Assembly: GCA_900766655.1 (NCBI GenBank)
Contig: CAAFWE010000237.1
Coordinates: forward strand, 1 to 14,277
Source: an uncultured Alistipes sp.
GTDB lineage: Bacteria; Bacteroidota; Bacteroidia; Bacteroidales; Rikenellaceae
Length of the DNA stretch: 14,277 nucleotides
Direction of reading: 5' to 3'
A program made the position numbers and the translations under genes. Shown here piece after piece: positions 1 to 7,124 of this stretch; positions within the stretch are counted from its first letter, which is position 1, and each line of letters starts with the position of its first letter. A model generated the notes under the pieces. That model was not told the origin of the DNA. It was given only the letters and a program-made list of their open reading frames with translations, and searched no databases.

Positions 1-602
1 ATAGCCTTGAAGTAGCGATACTCGGCCTGCGTCTCGAATGTAGGGCCAGTGGTGCCTACATATACGCCATACTGCAACTTAATCGCCTCGCGCTCGGCAA
101 TAGCGGTAGCCTTCGAACGGATGGCGTGTGCATAGCAGTCGTGCATATCGGGGAATCGTGGGCCAAACTCCGCCATATTAGGGCCAATAAGCGGATTTGG
201 AAGGAGGTTGATGTGGTCGGTGATAATCATCAAATCGCCCACACAGAACGATGTGTTGATGCCTCCAGCAGCATTCGACACAAAGAGGTACTTGATGCCG
301 AGCAACGCCATCACACGCACTGGGAAGGTCACCTGCTTCATAGCGTAACCCTCGTAGTAGTGGAAGCGGCCCTGCATAGCCACAACATTGCGACCAGCCA
401 CCTTACCAAAGATAAGACAACCCTTGTGTCCCTCTACCGTCGAGACGGGCATCTCGGGGATATCCTTATAGTCGAGACGGTACTCCACATCGATGCTGTC
501 GACAAAACCGCCCAAACCAGTTCCGAGGATGATACCAACCTCGGGCTCGAAGCCTGCTGTAGCCTCCTTGATTGCATTACAAGCCTTTAATATGCTTTTC
601 AT
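1..602 (-). CDS. punA: purine nucleoside phosphorylase, class I (C-terminus cut by window edge)
   Basis: Cleaves purine nucleosides with phosphate to the free base and (deoxy)ribose-1-phosphate, in cytosolic purine salvage. Translation from the ATG at 602-600 gives 200 residues with no stop before the left edge; the family is about 270 residues long, so roughly a quarter is missing. Visible family motifs: the phosphate-binding GTGLGG at 27-32, GHKG at 59-62 with its histidine, GRFHYYEGY at 78-86, SNAAGG at 109-114 and GPTFET at 186-191, whose glutamate contacts the purine in the trimeric class. The start codon lies inside the lpxK 3' end (26-base overlap, different frame), so the two are probably co-transcribed and translationally coupled. 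They share no pathway that I can see. The family call is firm. The symbol is less sure, because this enzyme is also named pnp or xapA in other genomes. Confidence 0.93.
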   Translation of the reverse strand, partial: MKSILKACNAIKEATAGFEPEVGIILGTGLGGFVDSIDVEYRLDYKDIPEMPVSTVEGHKGCLIFGKVAGRNVVAMQGRFHYYEGYAMKQVTFPVRVMALLGIKYLFVSNAAGGINTSFCVGDLMIITDHINLLPNPLIGPNMAEFGPRFPDMHDCYAHAIRSKATAIAEREAIKLQYGVYVGTTGPTFETQAEYRYFKA

Positions 603-1641
603 TGTTCATATTTTTAATCTCCTTGTCGATGCGTGAAAAGAGTTCGTCTCGTCCTTCGGCCAAGAAGCGCAACGAGATACGCTCATAGAAGAGTTTGCCA
701 CGCACCTTTCCAGGAATTGCGTTACTATTGACAAGTTTTACCGAGTCCTTCTCGGTGGTCATAATCACCGCATCGGGATGTTCGTCCAAGAGTCGCTCCA
801 TCTCGGCAAGATCACTCTTGCGATAGGCGTGGTGATCGTCGAAGGCGAGCGTTGCGACTACATTGTAGCGACTTTCCAAGCCCTGCTGGAAGGCCAAGTT
901 GTTGCCTATGCCCGACATAGCGATAACCTTTGCGCCAGGCTCCACCGTAGTCTGCACCTCTGCAAAAATCGGGCAAGGAGCCGACACCTGCATACGGGTG
1001 AAGAATAGTGCTTGCGATGGTTTCTCGATGAGATACATATGGTATTCACGCATATATATCGGCTTGATATCGTCGGGACACTTGGTCACAACAAACAGAT
1101 GGGCACGATGCAGCGAGTTCAGCGTATCGCGCAGATTGCCTACGGGATAGAGGTGGTCACGATAGACAGGACGATTGGCATCGGCAATGATGATATTGAC
1201 CAATGGTTTGATATAGCGGTGCTGGAAACCATCGTCCATAATCACCATATTCACATCGGGGAACTCCTGCTGTATGCGACGCACACCCTCGACGCGCTTC
1301 TCGCACACCACAACCACCACATTCGGAAACTTGCGCTTGATCTGTAGCGGCTCGTCGCCCACATTGCGATAGTAGTCGTCGGTGTTGACCACACGATAAC
1401 CCTTGGTTACTCGTCCGTAGCCACGCGAGAGCACAGCCACATTGTAGCTCTGCGAATAGTGCTCGACAAGCATCTCGACGGTAGGAGTCTTTCCCGTACC
1501 GCCAATATGGATATTTCCGACACAGATAATCGGAATTTTGAAATCTACGCTCTTGATTATATTAAGGTCAAATAGCAGGTGACGGAATCGCAATGCGGCA
1601 CCGTACAAAGCAGCTGCTATTCTATCTCTTATCTTTGCCAT
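577..1641 (-). CDS. lpxK: tetraacyldisaccharide 4'-kinase
   Basis: Phosphorylates the 4' position of the lipid A disaccharide precursor with ATP, at the inner face of the inner membrane. The 354-residue protein has the P-loop GNIHIGGTGKTP at 42-53, SRGYGR at 72-77 and the signature DDGFQHR at 136-142, all typical of LpxK. The N-terminal amphipathic stretch before the P-loop fits the usual membrane-associating helix. The frame stays open to a TTG at 1680, which would add 13 residues, but that TTG is the last three bases of a well-formed promoter -7 element on this strand. It should therefore lie upstream of the transcript, and I chose the ATG at 1641. The gene is first in its transcript, with a leader of about 33 bases, and its end overlaps the purine nucleoside phosphorylase gene by 26 bases. 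Confidence 0.95.
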   Translation of the reverse strand: MAKIRDRIAAALYGAALRFRHLLFDLNIIKSVDFKIPIICVGNIHIGGTGKTPTVEMLVEHYSQSYNVAVLSRGYGRVTKGYRVVNTDDYYRNVGDEPLQIKRKFPNVVVVVCEKRVEGVRRIQQEFPDVNMVIMDDGFQHRYIKPLVNIIIADANRPVYRDHLYPVGNLRDTLNSLHRAHLFVVTKCPDDIKPIYMREYHMYLIEKPSQALFFTRMQVSAPCPIFAEVQTTVEPGAKVIAMSGIGNNLAFQQGLESRYNVVATLAFDDHHAYRKSDLAEMERLLDEHPDAVIMTTEKDSVKLVNSNAIPGKVRGKLFYERISLRFLAEGRDELFSRIDKEIKNMNNEKHIKGL

Positions 1642-1677
1642 TATATCTCTGATTGCATCATTATATAATAATTCAAT

Positions 1678-1709
1678 CAAAGATAGTGATTTTATTTAAT
1701 TTTGCCAAA
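1678..1709 (-). promoter_or_regulatory. Bacteroidota-type promoter of lpxK
   Basis: On the minus strand, TTTG (1709-1706) and TATCTTTG (1685-1678) are separated by 20 bases. This is an exact match to the Bacteroides -33/-7 consensus TTTG and TAnnTTTG. Transcription should begin near 1674, about 33 bases before the lpxK ATG. Confidence 0.72.
1697..1704 (+). promoter_or_regulatory. possible alternative -7 element for the M23 peptidase gene
   Basis: TAATTTTG on the plus strand fits TAnnTTTG, but no TTTG or TTG lies at the right distance upstream. It sits inside the lpxK promoter. If used, it would give the M23 peptidase mRNA a leader of about 60 bases. It is weaker than the element at 1757. Confidence 0.25.
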
Positions 1710-1732
1710 TTTAGCACTATATTTTCTTAAAA

Positions 1733-1764
1733 ATTGGAAATATTCGCCTTTTTTCCTAATTTTG
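1733..1764 (+). promoter_or_regulatory. promoter of the M23 peptidase group
   Basis: ATTG (1733-1736) and TAATTTTG (1757-1764) are 20 bases apart, one mismatch from the Bacteroides consensus. Transcription would begin near 1768, only about two bases before the ATG at 1770, so the mRNA would be nearly leaderless. The divergent lpxK promoter lies 23 bases away on the other strand. Confidence 0.55.
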
Positions 1765-1769
1765 TCACT

Positions 1770-3011
1770 ATGAAACGAATTACTCATATATTAGGAATAT
1801 TACTCATCGCAATTGCGATGGTGGCTTGCTCGACCAAAGAGAGCGAAGTTGCTGAGAAAGAGAAGAATATACTCTTTGGAATCGAGGCCGACGACTACAA
1901 TATCGAGCGCAAGAGTGTCGCAAGTGGCGAGTCGTGGAGCAAGATTCTCAACAGCTACGGAATAGGTTCGCAGAAGATTATGCGTCTAGACGAGCTGACC
2001 AAAGAGATTTGCCCTCTTCGCAACATCCGCGCTGGCAACCACTACACCACTTTCACACGCAAGGACTCAACAGCCTACCTCGACCACTTGGTCTACGAGA
2101 AGAACATCATCGACTATGTCGTATTCTCGTTTGTGGGCGACTCGGTGGCGGTGCGTGAGGGAGCTCGCGAGGTGGATATTCGTCGTCAGAAGCGTTCTGC
2201 TGTAATCAACACATCGCTCTGGGGTGCCATTATGGAGGAGAAGCTACCCTACGCTCTCGCATCGGAGTTGGAGGAGATCTACCAATGGACCGTCGACTTT
2301 TTCGGCATTCAGGTGGGCGACCGCTTCACCGTCATCTACGATGAGAAGTTTATCGACACCCTCTCGGTGGGCATTGGTCGCGTGTGGGGCGCAAAGTTCA
2401 CCCATCGAGGCAAGGAGATTTATGCGATACCTTTCGAGCAGAATGGCAAGATTCAATATTGGGAGAACGACGGTGGCTCGCTCCGCAAGCAGCTGCTCAA
2501 GGCTCCGTTGAAGTTCACTCGCATCTCGTCGGGTTACTCGAATGCTCGATTCCACCCCGTACTCAAGAAATATCGTCCTCACCACGGTGTGGACTACGCA
2601 GCACCATCGGGCACTCCAGTTCGCTCGGTAGCCGACGGTGTTGTCATTCAGAAATCATACGACAAGGCTGCTGGCTATATGCTCAAAATCAAGCACCCAG
2701 GCAACCTCACCTCGGGATATCTCCACTTGCGTGGTTACGCTAAGGGTATCGCCAAGGGTAGTCGCGTGTCGCAGGGACAGGTCATCGGCTATGTGGGTAG
2801 CACAGGTCGCTCGACAGGCCCTCACCTCGACTTCCGACTCTGGAAGGGCGGCAGCGCAATCAACCCTCTGAAGGTGCCACAGAAGCCTACCGAGCCTATC
2901 TCGGCAGCCAACCGCGACCGTTTCGAGAAGGTGCGTACTCGTGTGATTATGGAGCTCGAGGGAGAGCTTACCGACTCGTTGAAAGTAAAATCGGAAGAGG
3001 AGCTTCGTTAG
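1770..3011 (+). CDS. M23-family peptidoglycan endopeptidase, lipoprotein
   Basis: Probably a zinc endopeptidase of the LytM/MepM type that cuts peptidoglycan cross-links at the cell envelope. The 413-residue protein starts with a basic and hydrophobic signal ending in a lipobox (MVAC, Cys20), so it should be a lipoprotein. Residues 40-130 resemble the N-terminal OapA/LysM-like modules of MepM relatives. The catalytic domain is at about 252-370: FHPVL, HHGVDYAAP (H271 and D275), GYLHL (H319), GYVGSTGRSTG at 340-350 and PHLDF at 351-355. The usual closing HLHF is HLDF here, so Asp354 stands where a zinc-binding histidine normally is. The TTG at 1734 would add 12 residues before the signal peptide and lies in the promoter, so the ATG at 1770 is preferred. 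It is first of a four-gene plus-strand group, and the next start is three bases after its stop. Confidence 0.9.
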   Translation: MKRITHILGILLIAIAMVACSTKESEVAEKEKNILFGIEADDYNIERKSVASGESWSKILNSYGIGSQKIMRLDELTKEICPLRNIRAGNHYTTFTRKDSTAYLDHLVYEKNIIDYVVFSFVGDSVAVREGAREVDIRRQKRSAVINTSLWGAIMEEKLPYALASELEEIYQWTVDFFGIQVGDRFTVIYDEKFIDTLSVGIGRVWGAKFTHRGKEIYAIPFEQNGKIQYWENDGGSLRKQLLKAPLKFTRISSGYSNARFHPVLKKYRPHHGVDYAAPSGTPVRSVADGVVIQKSYDKAAGYMLKIKHPGNLTSGYLHLRGYAKGIAKGSRVSQGQVIGYVGSTGRSTGPHLDFRLWKGGSAINPLKVPQKPTEPISAANRDRFEKVRTRVIMELEGELTDSLKVKSEEELR

Positions 3012-3014
3012 CCT

Positions 3015-3428
3015 ATGGTCGATAAGAAAATCGTAGCTTTCATACGCCGTCACCACGTACTCACCCTCGCCACCTCGGTGGAGGGCGAGCCCTACTGCGC
3101 AGCCTGTTTCTACGCCTACGACAAGGAGCGCAATCGCCTCATATTCACCTCCGACGATACCACACGCCACGCACAGCAGATGATTGCGAATGCAAAGGTG
3201 GCTATTGGCATAACACTCGAGACACGAGTGGTGGGCAAGGTGCAGGGGGCACAGATTTGTGGCATTGCCGAGCGAGGCGACGAGGAGGATAGACGCAACT
3301 ACATCAAGCGTTTCCCCTACGCTGCTGTAGCACCGCTGAACATCTGGGCTGTAGTGCCCACATTCATAAAACTGACCGACAACACACTCGGTTTTGGCAA
3401 AAAACTCATATGGAACAACCAAGAGTAG
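3015..3428 (+). CDS. yhbP: YhbP/UPF0306 family protein (FMN-binding split-barrel type)
   Basis: A 137-residue protein that closely resembles Escherichia coli YhbP, as I remember that sequence: an early RRHHVLTLAT strand, EGEPYCAACFYAYD at 23-36, TTRHAQQM at 49-56 and, most tellingly, KLTDNTLGFGKKLIW at 119-133 near the C-terminus. The fold is that of the pyridoxamine-phosphate-oxidase-like split barrels, which often bind FMN. The reaction and substrate of this family are not established, so no function is assigned. The ATG follows the M23 peptidase stop after three bases and the 3' end overlaps ispD by 19 bases, so it is translated as part of the same mRNA. No transmembrane segment or signal peptide is visible. 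It should be cytosolic. Confidence 0.82.
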   Translation: MVDKKIVAFIRRHHVLTLATSVEGEPYCAACFYAYDKERNRLIFTSDDTTRHAQQMIANAKVAIGITLETRVVGKVQGAQICGIAERGDEEDRRNYIKRFPYAAVAPLNIWAVVPTFIKLTDNTLGFGKKLIWNNQE

Positions 3429-4096
3429 GCATCATCATCGTGGCTGGTGGCAGTGGCAGTCGTATGGGCGGCACACTCCCCAAGCAGTTCTCGCTTGTGG
3501 GTGGCGAACCCGTCTTGGCACGCACCATCAACAACTTCCACAAGGCACTCCCCACATCACGCATTGTTGTGGTCTTGCCCGCCGAGTATATCGAGTTCTG
3601 GAAGAACTTCTCGGCTCGTTTCTCCGTAGCTAAGCACTCCATTGTAGAGGGTGGTAAGGAGCGTTTCCACTCGGTGAAAAATGGCATCGAGGCCCTCAGT
3701 TGCGAGCTCGATTTGATTGCGGTACAAGATGGCGTGCGACCTTTCGCCTCGAAGGAGATGATTCTCCGCGTTGTGGAGTGTGCCTCAAAGAGCGGTAGCG
3801 CAATACCCGTTGTGAGGGCTGTAGACTCCTATCGCGCAGTCGAGGGCGACGAGTCGAAGATTATCGACCGCACCCCATTGCGTATTGTGCAGACTCCGCA
3901 GATATTCGCAGCACCCATACTGCGTGCTGCCTACGACACCGACTTTAGAGCCGACTTTACCGACGATGCATCGGTGGTGGAGTTCTCGGGCGAGAAGGTG
4001 GCACTCTGCGAGGGCGAGTACACCAATATCAAGATCACTACCCCATCGGATTTGGTCATTGCCGAGGCAATCGCCAAGGCCGACAGAGAGGAATAA
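3410..4096 (+). CDS. ispD: 2-C-methyl-D-erythritol 4-phosphate cytidylyltransferase
   Basis: Third enzyme of the MEP (non-mevalonate) isoprenoid pathway: it joins CTP and methylerythritol phosphate to give CDP-methylerythritol, in the cytosol. The 228-residue length is normal. The nucleotide-binding stretch VAGGSGSRMGG at 11-21 is followed by LPKQF at 23-27, supplying the conserved arginine and lysine. VQDGVRPF at 105-112, RTPLRIVQTPQIF in the second half and the late TNIKITTPSDL with its catalytic-type lysine complete the family pattern. The start lies within the last 19 bases of yhbP in another frame, a sign of translational coupling. The product feeds undecaprenyl phosphate and menaquinone synthesis, which loosely fits its place behind an envelope peptidase gene. 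That link is only inference. Confidence 0.95.
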   Translation: MEQPRVGIIIVAGGSGSRMGGTLPKQFSLVGGEPVLARTINNFHKALPTSRIVVVLPAEYIEFWKNFSARFSVAKHSIVEGGKERFHSVKNGIEALSCELDLIAVQDGVRPFASKEMILRVVECASKSGSAIPVVRAVDSYRAVEGDESKIIDRTPLRIVQTPQIFAAPILRAAYDTDFRADFTDDASVVEFSGEKVALCEGEYTNIKITTPSDLVIAEAIAKADREE

Positions 4097-4107
4097 GGAG
4101 CAACACT

Positions 4108-4629
4108 ATGGAGAAGGTCTACAAATACAAACTTGGCAAGCGTGTGCCCTACACATCGGCACTCTACATTGTGCTCTTCGCCTTGTTGGGCGTTCTGCTC
4201 GCCTTTGTCTACGAGGGTGGCTACATCTCGGCTTGGTTTATTATGCTCATAGCTGCGGTGATTGCACTGATGGCACTCTCCATACCGCGACGCGTGGTTA
4301 TCGACGAGGAGGATATCGAGATTCAGTGCATTGCCGAGGATACCATACTCGCCTACGAGGATATCGCTGGCATTCGTGCAGTCGAGGAGCGTGAACTCAG
4401 TGCTTGTGTGCCGATATTTGGCTCGGTGGGATTCTTTGGCCACTACGGACTCTTCCTCAACCTACGCACTATGGAGGTTATCCACATCTACGCCTCGCGC
4501 TGGGGCAAGTTTGTCGAGATTACCGACATCGATGGTGGCAAGTACTACATTTCGTGCGAGGAGCGTGACGACATCATAACGAGCGTCAAGGAGTATATCA
4601 ACCCGCACGACACCCGCGAAAATATATAA
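4108..4629 (+). CDS. small membrane protein with two N-terminal helices and a PH-like domain
   Basis: I do not recognise a named gene. The 173-residue protein has a short basic N-terminus, a first hydrophobic helix at about 16-34, a short polar break and a second helix at about 40-60. A soluble part of about 110 residues follows and should face the cytoplasm. This part is rich in beta-strand-like stretches (RRVVIDEEDIEIQC, DTILAYEDIAGIRAVEE, YGLFLNLRTMEVIHI, KYYISCEERDDIITSVKEYI), the pattern of bacterial PH-like (bPH) domains, where two helices often precede the barrel. It is last in the plus-strand group, 11 bases after ispD, and is followed by a strong terminator. No catalytic motif is visible. 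The protein is real by codon use, operon position and domain pattern; its role is unknown. Confidence 0.8.
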   Translation: MEKVYKYKLGKRVPYTSALYIVLFALLGVLLAFVYEGGYISAWFIMLIAAVIALMALSIPRRVVIDEEDIEIQCIAEDTILAYEDIAGIRAVEERELSACVPIFGSVGFFGHYGLFLNLRTMEVIHIYASRWGKFVEITDIDGGKYYISCEERDDIITSVKEYINPHDTRENI

Positions 4630-4636
4630 CAAACAG

Positions 4637-4670
4637 AGAGGGCATCCGTCGTGGATGCCCTCTTATCTTT
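4637..4670. terminator. bidirectional hairpin terminator between converging genes
   Basis: An 11-bp perfect stem, AGAGGGCATCC with GGATGCCCTCT, encloses a five-base loop (4648-4652). T-rich tails follow on both strands (TATCTTT on plus, TGTTTGTT on minus). It lies between the ends of the PH-like protein gene (4629) and gcvT (4688) and can stop both. Confidence 0.85.
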
Positions 4671-4687
4671 AAAGCGAATCTATCTCG

Positions 4688-5782
4688 CTACACAAACGGA
4701 AGTTTCACCACCTCGGCCTTGAGCAGACGGTCGCGGATGATGACACACACCTGGGTGCCCACCTCGGCAAACTCGCTCTTAACATAGGCCATACCGATAC
4801 CCACCTTGAGGCAAGGCGACATAGTGCCCGATGTGATGTGACCAATCTCGTTGCCCTCCGTATCGGCAACCTTATATTCGTGGCGTGGAATGCCTCTATC
4901 AATCATCTTGAGTCCCACCAACTTGCGCTCTACGCCATTGGCCTTCTGTGCAGCGAGCAACTCCTTATCGATAAACTCCTTGCCCTCGACAAACTTGGTT
5001 ATCCAACCCAAGCCAGCCTCGATTGGTGAGGTTGTCTCGTCGATCTCGTCGCCATAGAGGCAGAAGCCCTTCTCCAAGCGGAGAGTGTCGCGTGCGCCAA
5101 GACCGATATTCTTGAGTCCATACTCCTCGCCAGCCTTCCACAGCTCCTCCCAGATGTGGTCGGCATCCTCGTTGTGCATATAGATCTCGCAACCGCCCGA
5201 GCCTGTGTAGCCCGTCATCGAGAGAATCACCTCGCAACCAGCCAACTTGAGCTGACGGAAGGTGTAGTATGGCATATCCTCGACCTGCTCCTCGCACATC
5301 TTCTGCACAATCTTCATAGCCAACGGGCCCTGCACCGCCAACTGCGAGATGCGATCCGAGGCGTTCTCCAACTCGACACCCTCGCGCATACCAAAGGCCT
5401 TGCCCTGCTCGAGGATGTGCGCCCAATCCTTCTCGATATTGGCAGCATTGACGCAGATAAGATACTTCTGCTCCGAGTAGCGATATATGATGATATCGTC
5501 GACGATACCACCCTTGCCATTTGGCATACACGAATACTGTGCCTTGCCATCGTAGAGCTTCGAGACATCGTTCGTAGCAATTCGCTGCAAGAGAGCTGTA
5601 GCACTCTCGCCCTTTACCCAAATCTCGCCCATATGGCTCACATCGAAGACACCTGCACCGTTGCGAACAGTCATATGCTCGTCGTTGATGCCCGAGAACT
5701 CGATAGGCATATTGTAACCTGCAAACTCCGCCATCTTGGCACCATTTGCAATGTGGTACTTGGTGAATACTGTAGTTTTCAT
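4688..5782 (-). CDS. gcvT: aminomethyltransferase (glycine cleavage T protein)
   Basis: Transfers the one-carbon unit from the aminomethyl-lipoyl H protein to tetrahydrofolate and releases ammonia, in the cytosolic glycine cleavage system. The 364-residue length is normal. Family motifs: HIANGAKMAEFAGYNMPIEF at 10-29, GVFDVSHMGEI at 44-54, QYSCMPNGKGGIVDDIIIY at 82-100 (one of D95/D96 matches the catalytic aspartate), YTGSGGCEIY in the middle and RLEKGFCLYGDEID with TSPIEAGLGW near residues 255-280. The C-terminal domain carries IGHITSGTMSPCLKVGIGMAYV. The partner genes gcvH and gcvP are not in the window. It is last in the ftsY-rimO-gcvT group, 49 bases after rimO with no promoter visible in the gap, and ends before a shared terminator. 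Confidence 0.96.
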   Translation of the reverse strand: MKTTVFTKYHIANGAKMAEFAGYNMPIEFSGINDEHMTVRNGAGVFDVSHMGEIWVKGESATALLQRIATNDVSKLYDGKAQYSCMPNGKGGIVDDIIIYRYSEQKYLICVNAANIEKDWAHILEQGKAFGMREGVELENASDRISQLAVQGPLAMKIVQKMCEEQVEDMPYYTFRQLKLAGCEVILSMTGYTGSGGCEIYMHNEDADHIWEELWKAGEEYGLKNIGLGARDTLRLEKGFCLYGDEIDETTSPIEAGLGWITKFVEGKEFIDKELLAAQKANGVERKLVGLKMIDRGIPRHEYKVADTEGNEIGHITSGTMSPCLKVGIGMAYVKSEFAEVGTQVCVIIRDRLLKAEVVKLPFV

Positions 5783-5831
5783 AGGTTTTATGTAGTTGTT
5801 TTAAGGTTTTTTCTGCTCTCGCCTCCGACCC

Positions 5832-7118
5832 CTAGATAATCTCTGCGTAGAGGTCGAAGTCGTCGGCCTCGGTGATGCGGACATTGTAGAACTTGCCCTT
5901 CATCAGGCGTTTGTGGCTCGAAATGAGAATCTCCTCGTCGACCTCGGGCGAGTCGTACTGCGAGCGACCAATGTAGTATTCGCCCGACTTGCCATCGATA
6001 ATCACACGCTCGGTATTGCCCACTCGCGCCTCATTCTTCTCGCGCGAAATGTCGGCCTGGATAGTCATAAGATGCTCAGCACGATAATCCTTAACTCGCT
6101 GTGGCACATTATCTTTGAGCTTGGTAGCCGAGAAGGTACCCTCCTCCTCCGAATATGGAAATACGCCCAGGCGGTCGAACTTGAGTCGCTTGACCTCCTC
6201 ACACAACTCCTCATAGTCGGCTGCACTCTCGTTAGGATAGCCCACCAACATAGTGGTACGGATGGCGATATCGGGGATAGCCGAACGCAGTCGCTCGACA
6301 AGAGCCAAAGCCTCGGCCTTGGTGTGGCGACGATGCATAAGTTCGAGCTGATTGTCGCTGAGGTGCTGCAAAGGGATGTCGAGGTACTTGCAAATCTTCG
6401 GCTCGCGAGCCATCACCTCGATAACATCTTGCGGGAAGTCGGTAGGATAGGCGTAGTGGAGTCGAATCCACTCGATGCCCTCCACTCGGCAAAGCTTCTC
6501 GAGCAGCTCGGCCAAGCAACGCTTGCCATAGAGATCCATTCCGTAGTAGGTGGTATCTTGCGCCACCACCATAATCTCCTTCACACCCTTCTTCACAAGG
6601 TTTGCAGCCTCCTCAAGCACCTGCTCGATAGGCACCGAGCGATGCTTGCCACGAATGAGCGGAATGGCACAATAGCCACATCGCCAATTGCAACCCTCGC
6701 CAATCTTGAGGTAGGCGTAGTGCTTTGGTGTGGAGAGTTCGCGCTGTGTCTCGACCTCCTTGCGGTAGTCACCCGTCAAGGCGCGTACCACACCATCGAA
6801 GGTGCGAGCACCGAAGTATTCGTCAACCTCGGGAATCTCCTCGCGCAGTTCGTCGGCATAACGCTCCGAGAGACATCCTATGACGAAGAGTTGCTCGATA
6901 AGTCCCGCACGCTTTGCCTCCACGCAGTTGAGTATGGTGTCGATACTCTCCTCCTTCGCGTCGCCAATGAAGCCACAAGTGTTCACAACCACTACCTCGG
7001 CAGCATTGTCGCTATCGAAACATATCTCGTAGCCAGCCTCGGTGAGTTGAGCGGCTATATGCTCCGAATCGACACGATTCTTGGCACAGCCAAGAGTTAT
7101 GATATTGACAACTTTCAT
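5832..7118 (-). CDS. rimO: ribosomal protein S12 methylthiotransferase
   Basis: A radical-SAM enzyme with two iron-sulfur clusters that adds a methylthio group to the conserved aspartate of ribosomal protein S12. The 428-residue protein has the order expected for the family. First is an N-terminal UPF0004 domain with three cluster cysteines (C11 in TLGCAKNRVDSE, C48 in NTCGFI, C82 in IGCLSERY). Next is the radical-SAM core with CNWRCGYC at 143-150. A C-terminal TRAM domain follows from about 370 to the end. TLGCAKNRVDSE and YFGARTFDG favour RimO over the sister enzyme MiaB. The ATG at 7118 is six bases after the ftsY stop, so the two are co-transcribed. Both act on ribosomes or nascent chains, so the pairing makes sense, although a direct link is inference. 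Confidence 0.96.
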   Translation of the reverse strand: MKVVNIITLGCAKNRVDSEHIAAQLTEAGYEICFDSDNAAEVVVVNTCGFIGDAKEESIDTILNCVEAKRAGLIEQLFVIGCLSERYADELREEIPEVDEYFGARTFDGVVRALTGDYRKEVETQRELSTPKHYAYLKIGEGCNWRCGYCAIPLIRGKHRSVPIEQVLEEAANLVKKGVKEIMVVAQDTTYYGMDLYGKRCLAELLEKLCRVEGIEWIRLHYAYPTDFPQDVIEVMAREPKICKYLDIPLQHLSDNQLELMHRRHTKAEALALVERLRSAIPDIAIRTTMLVGYPNESAADYEELCEEVKRLKFDRLGVFPYSEEEGTFSATKLKDNVPQRVKDYRAEHLMTIQADISREKNEARVGNTERVIIDGKSGEYYIGRSQYDSPEVDEEILISSHKRLMKGKFYNVRITEADDFDLYAEII

Positions 7119-7124
7119 CGTAGA

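Noticed and set aside
1642..1680. Extension of lpxK to the TTG at 1680
   Set aside because: The TTG is part of the TATCTTTG promoter element, and the added residues are not needed by the family.
2655..3422. A 255-codon minus-strand frame opposite the M23 peptidase and yhbP
   Set aside because: Antisense shadow with an unlikely Cys/His/Val-rich composition. It spans two well-supported genes and their junction.
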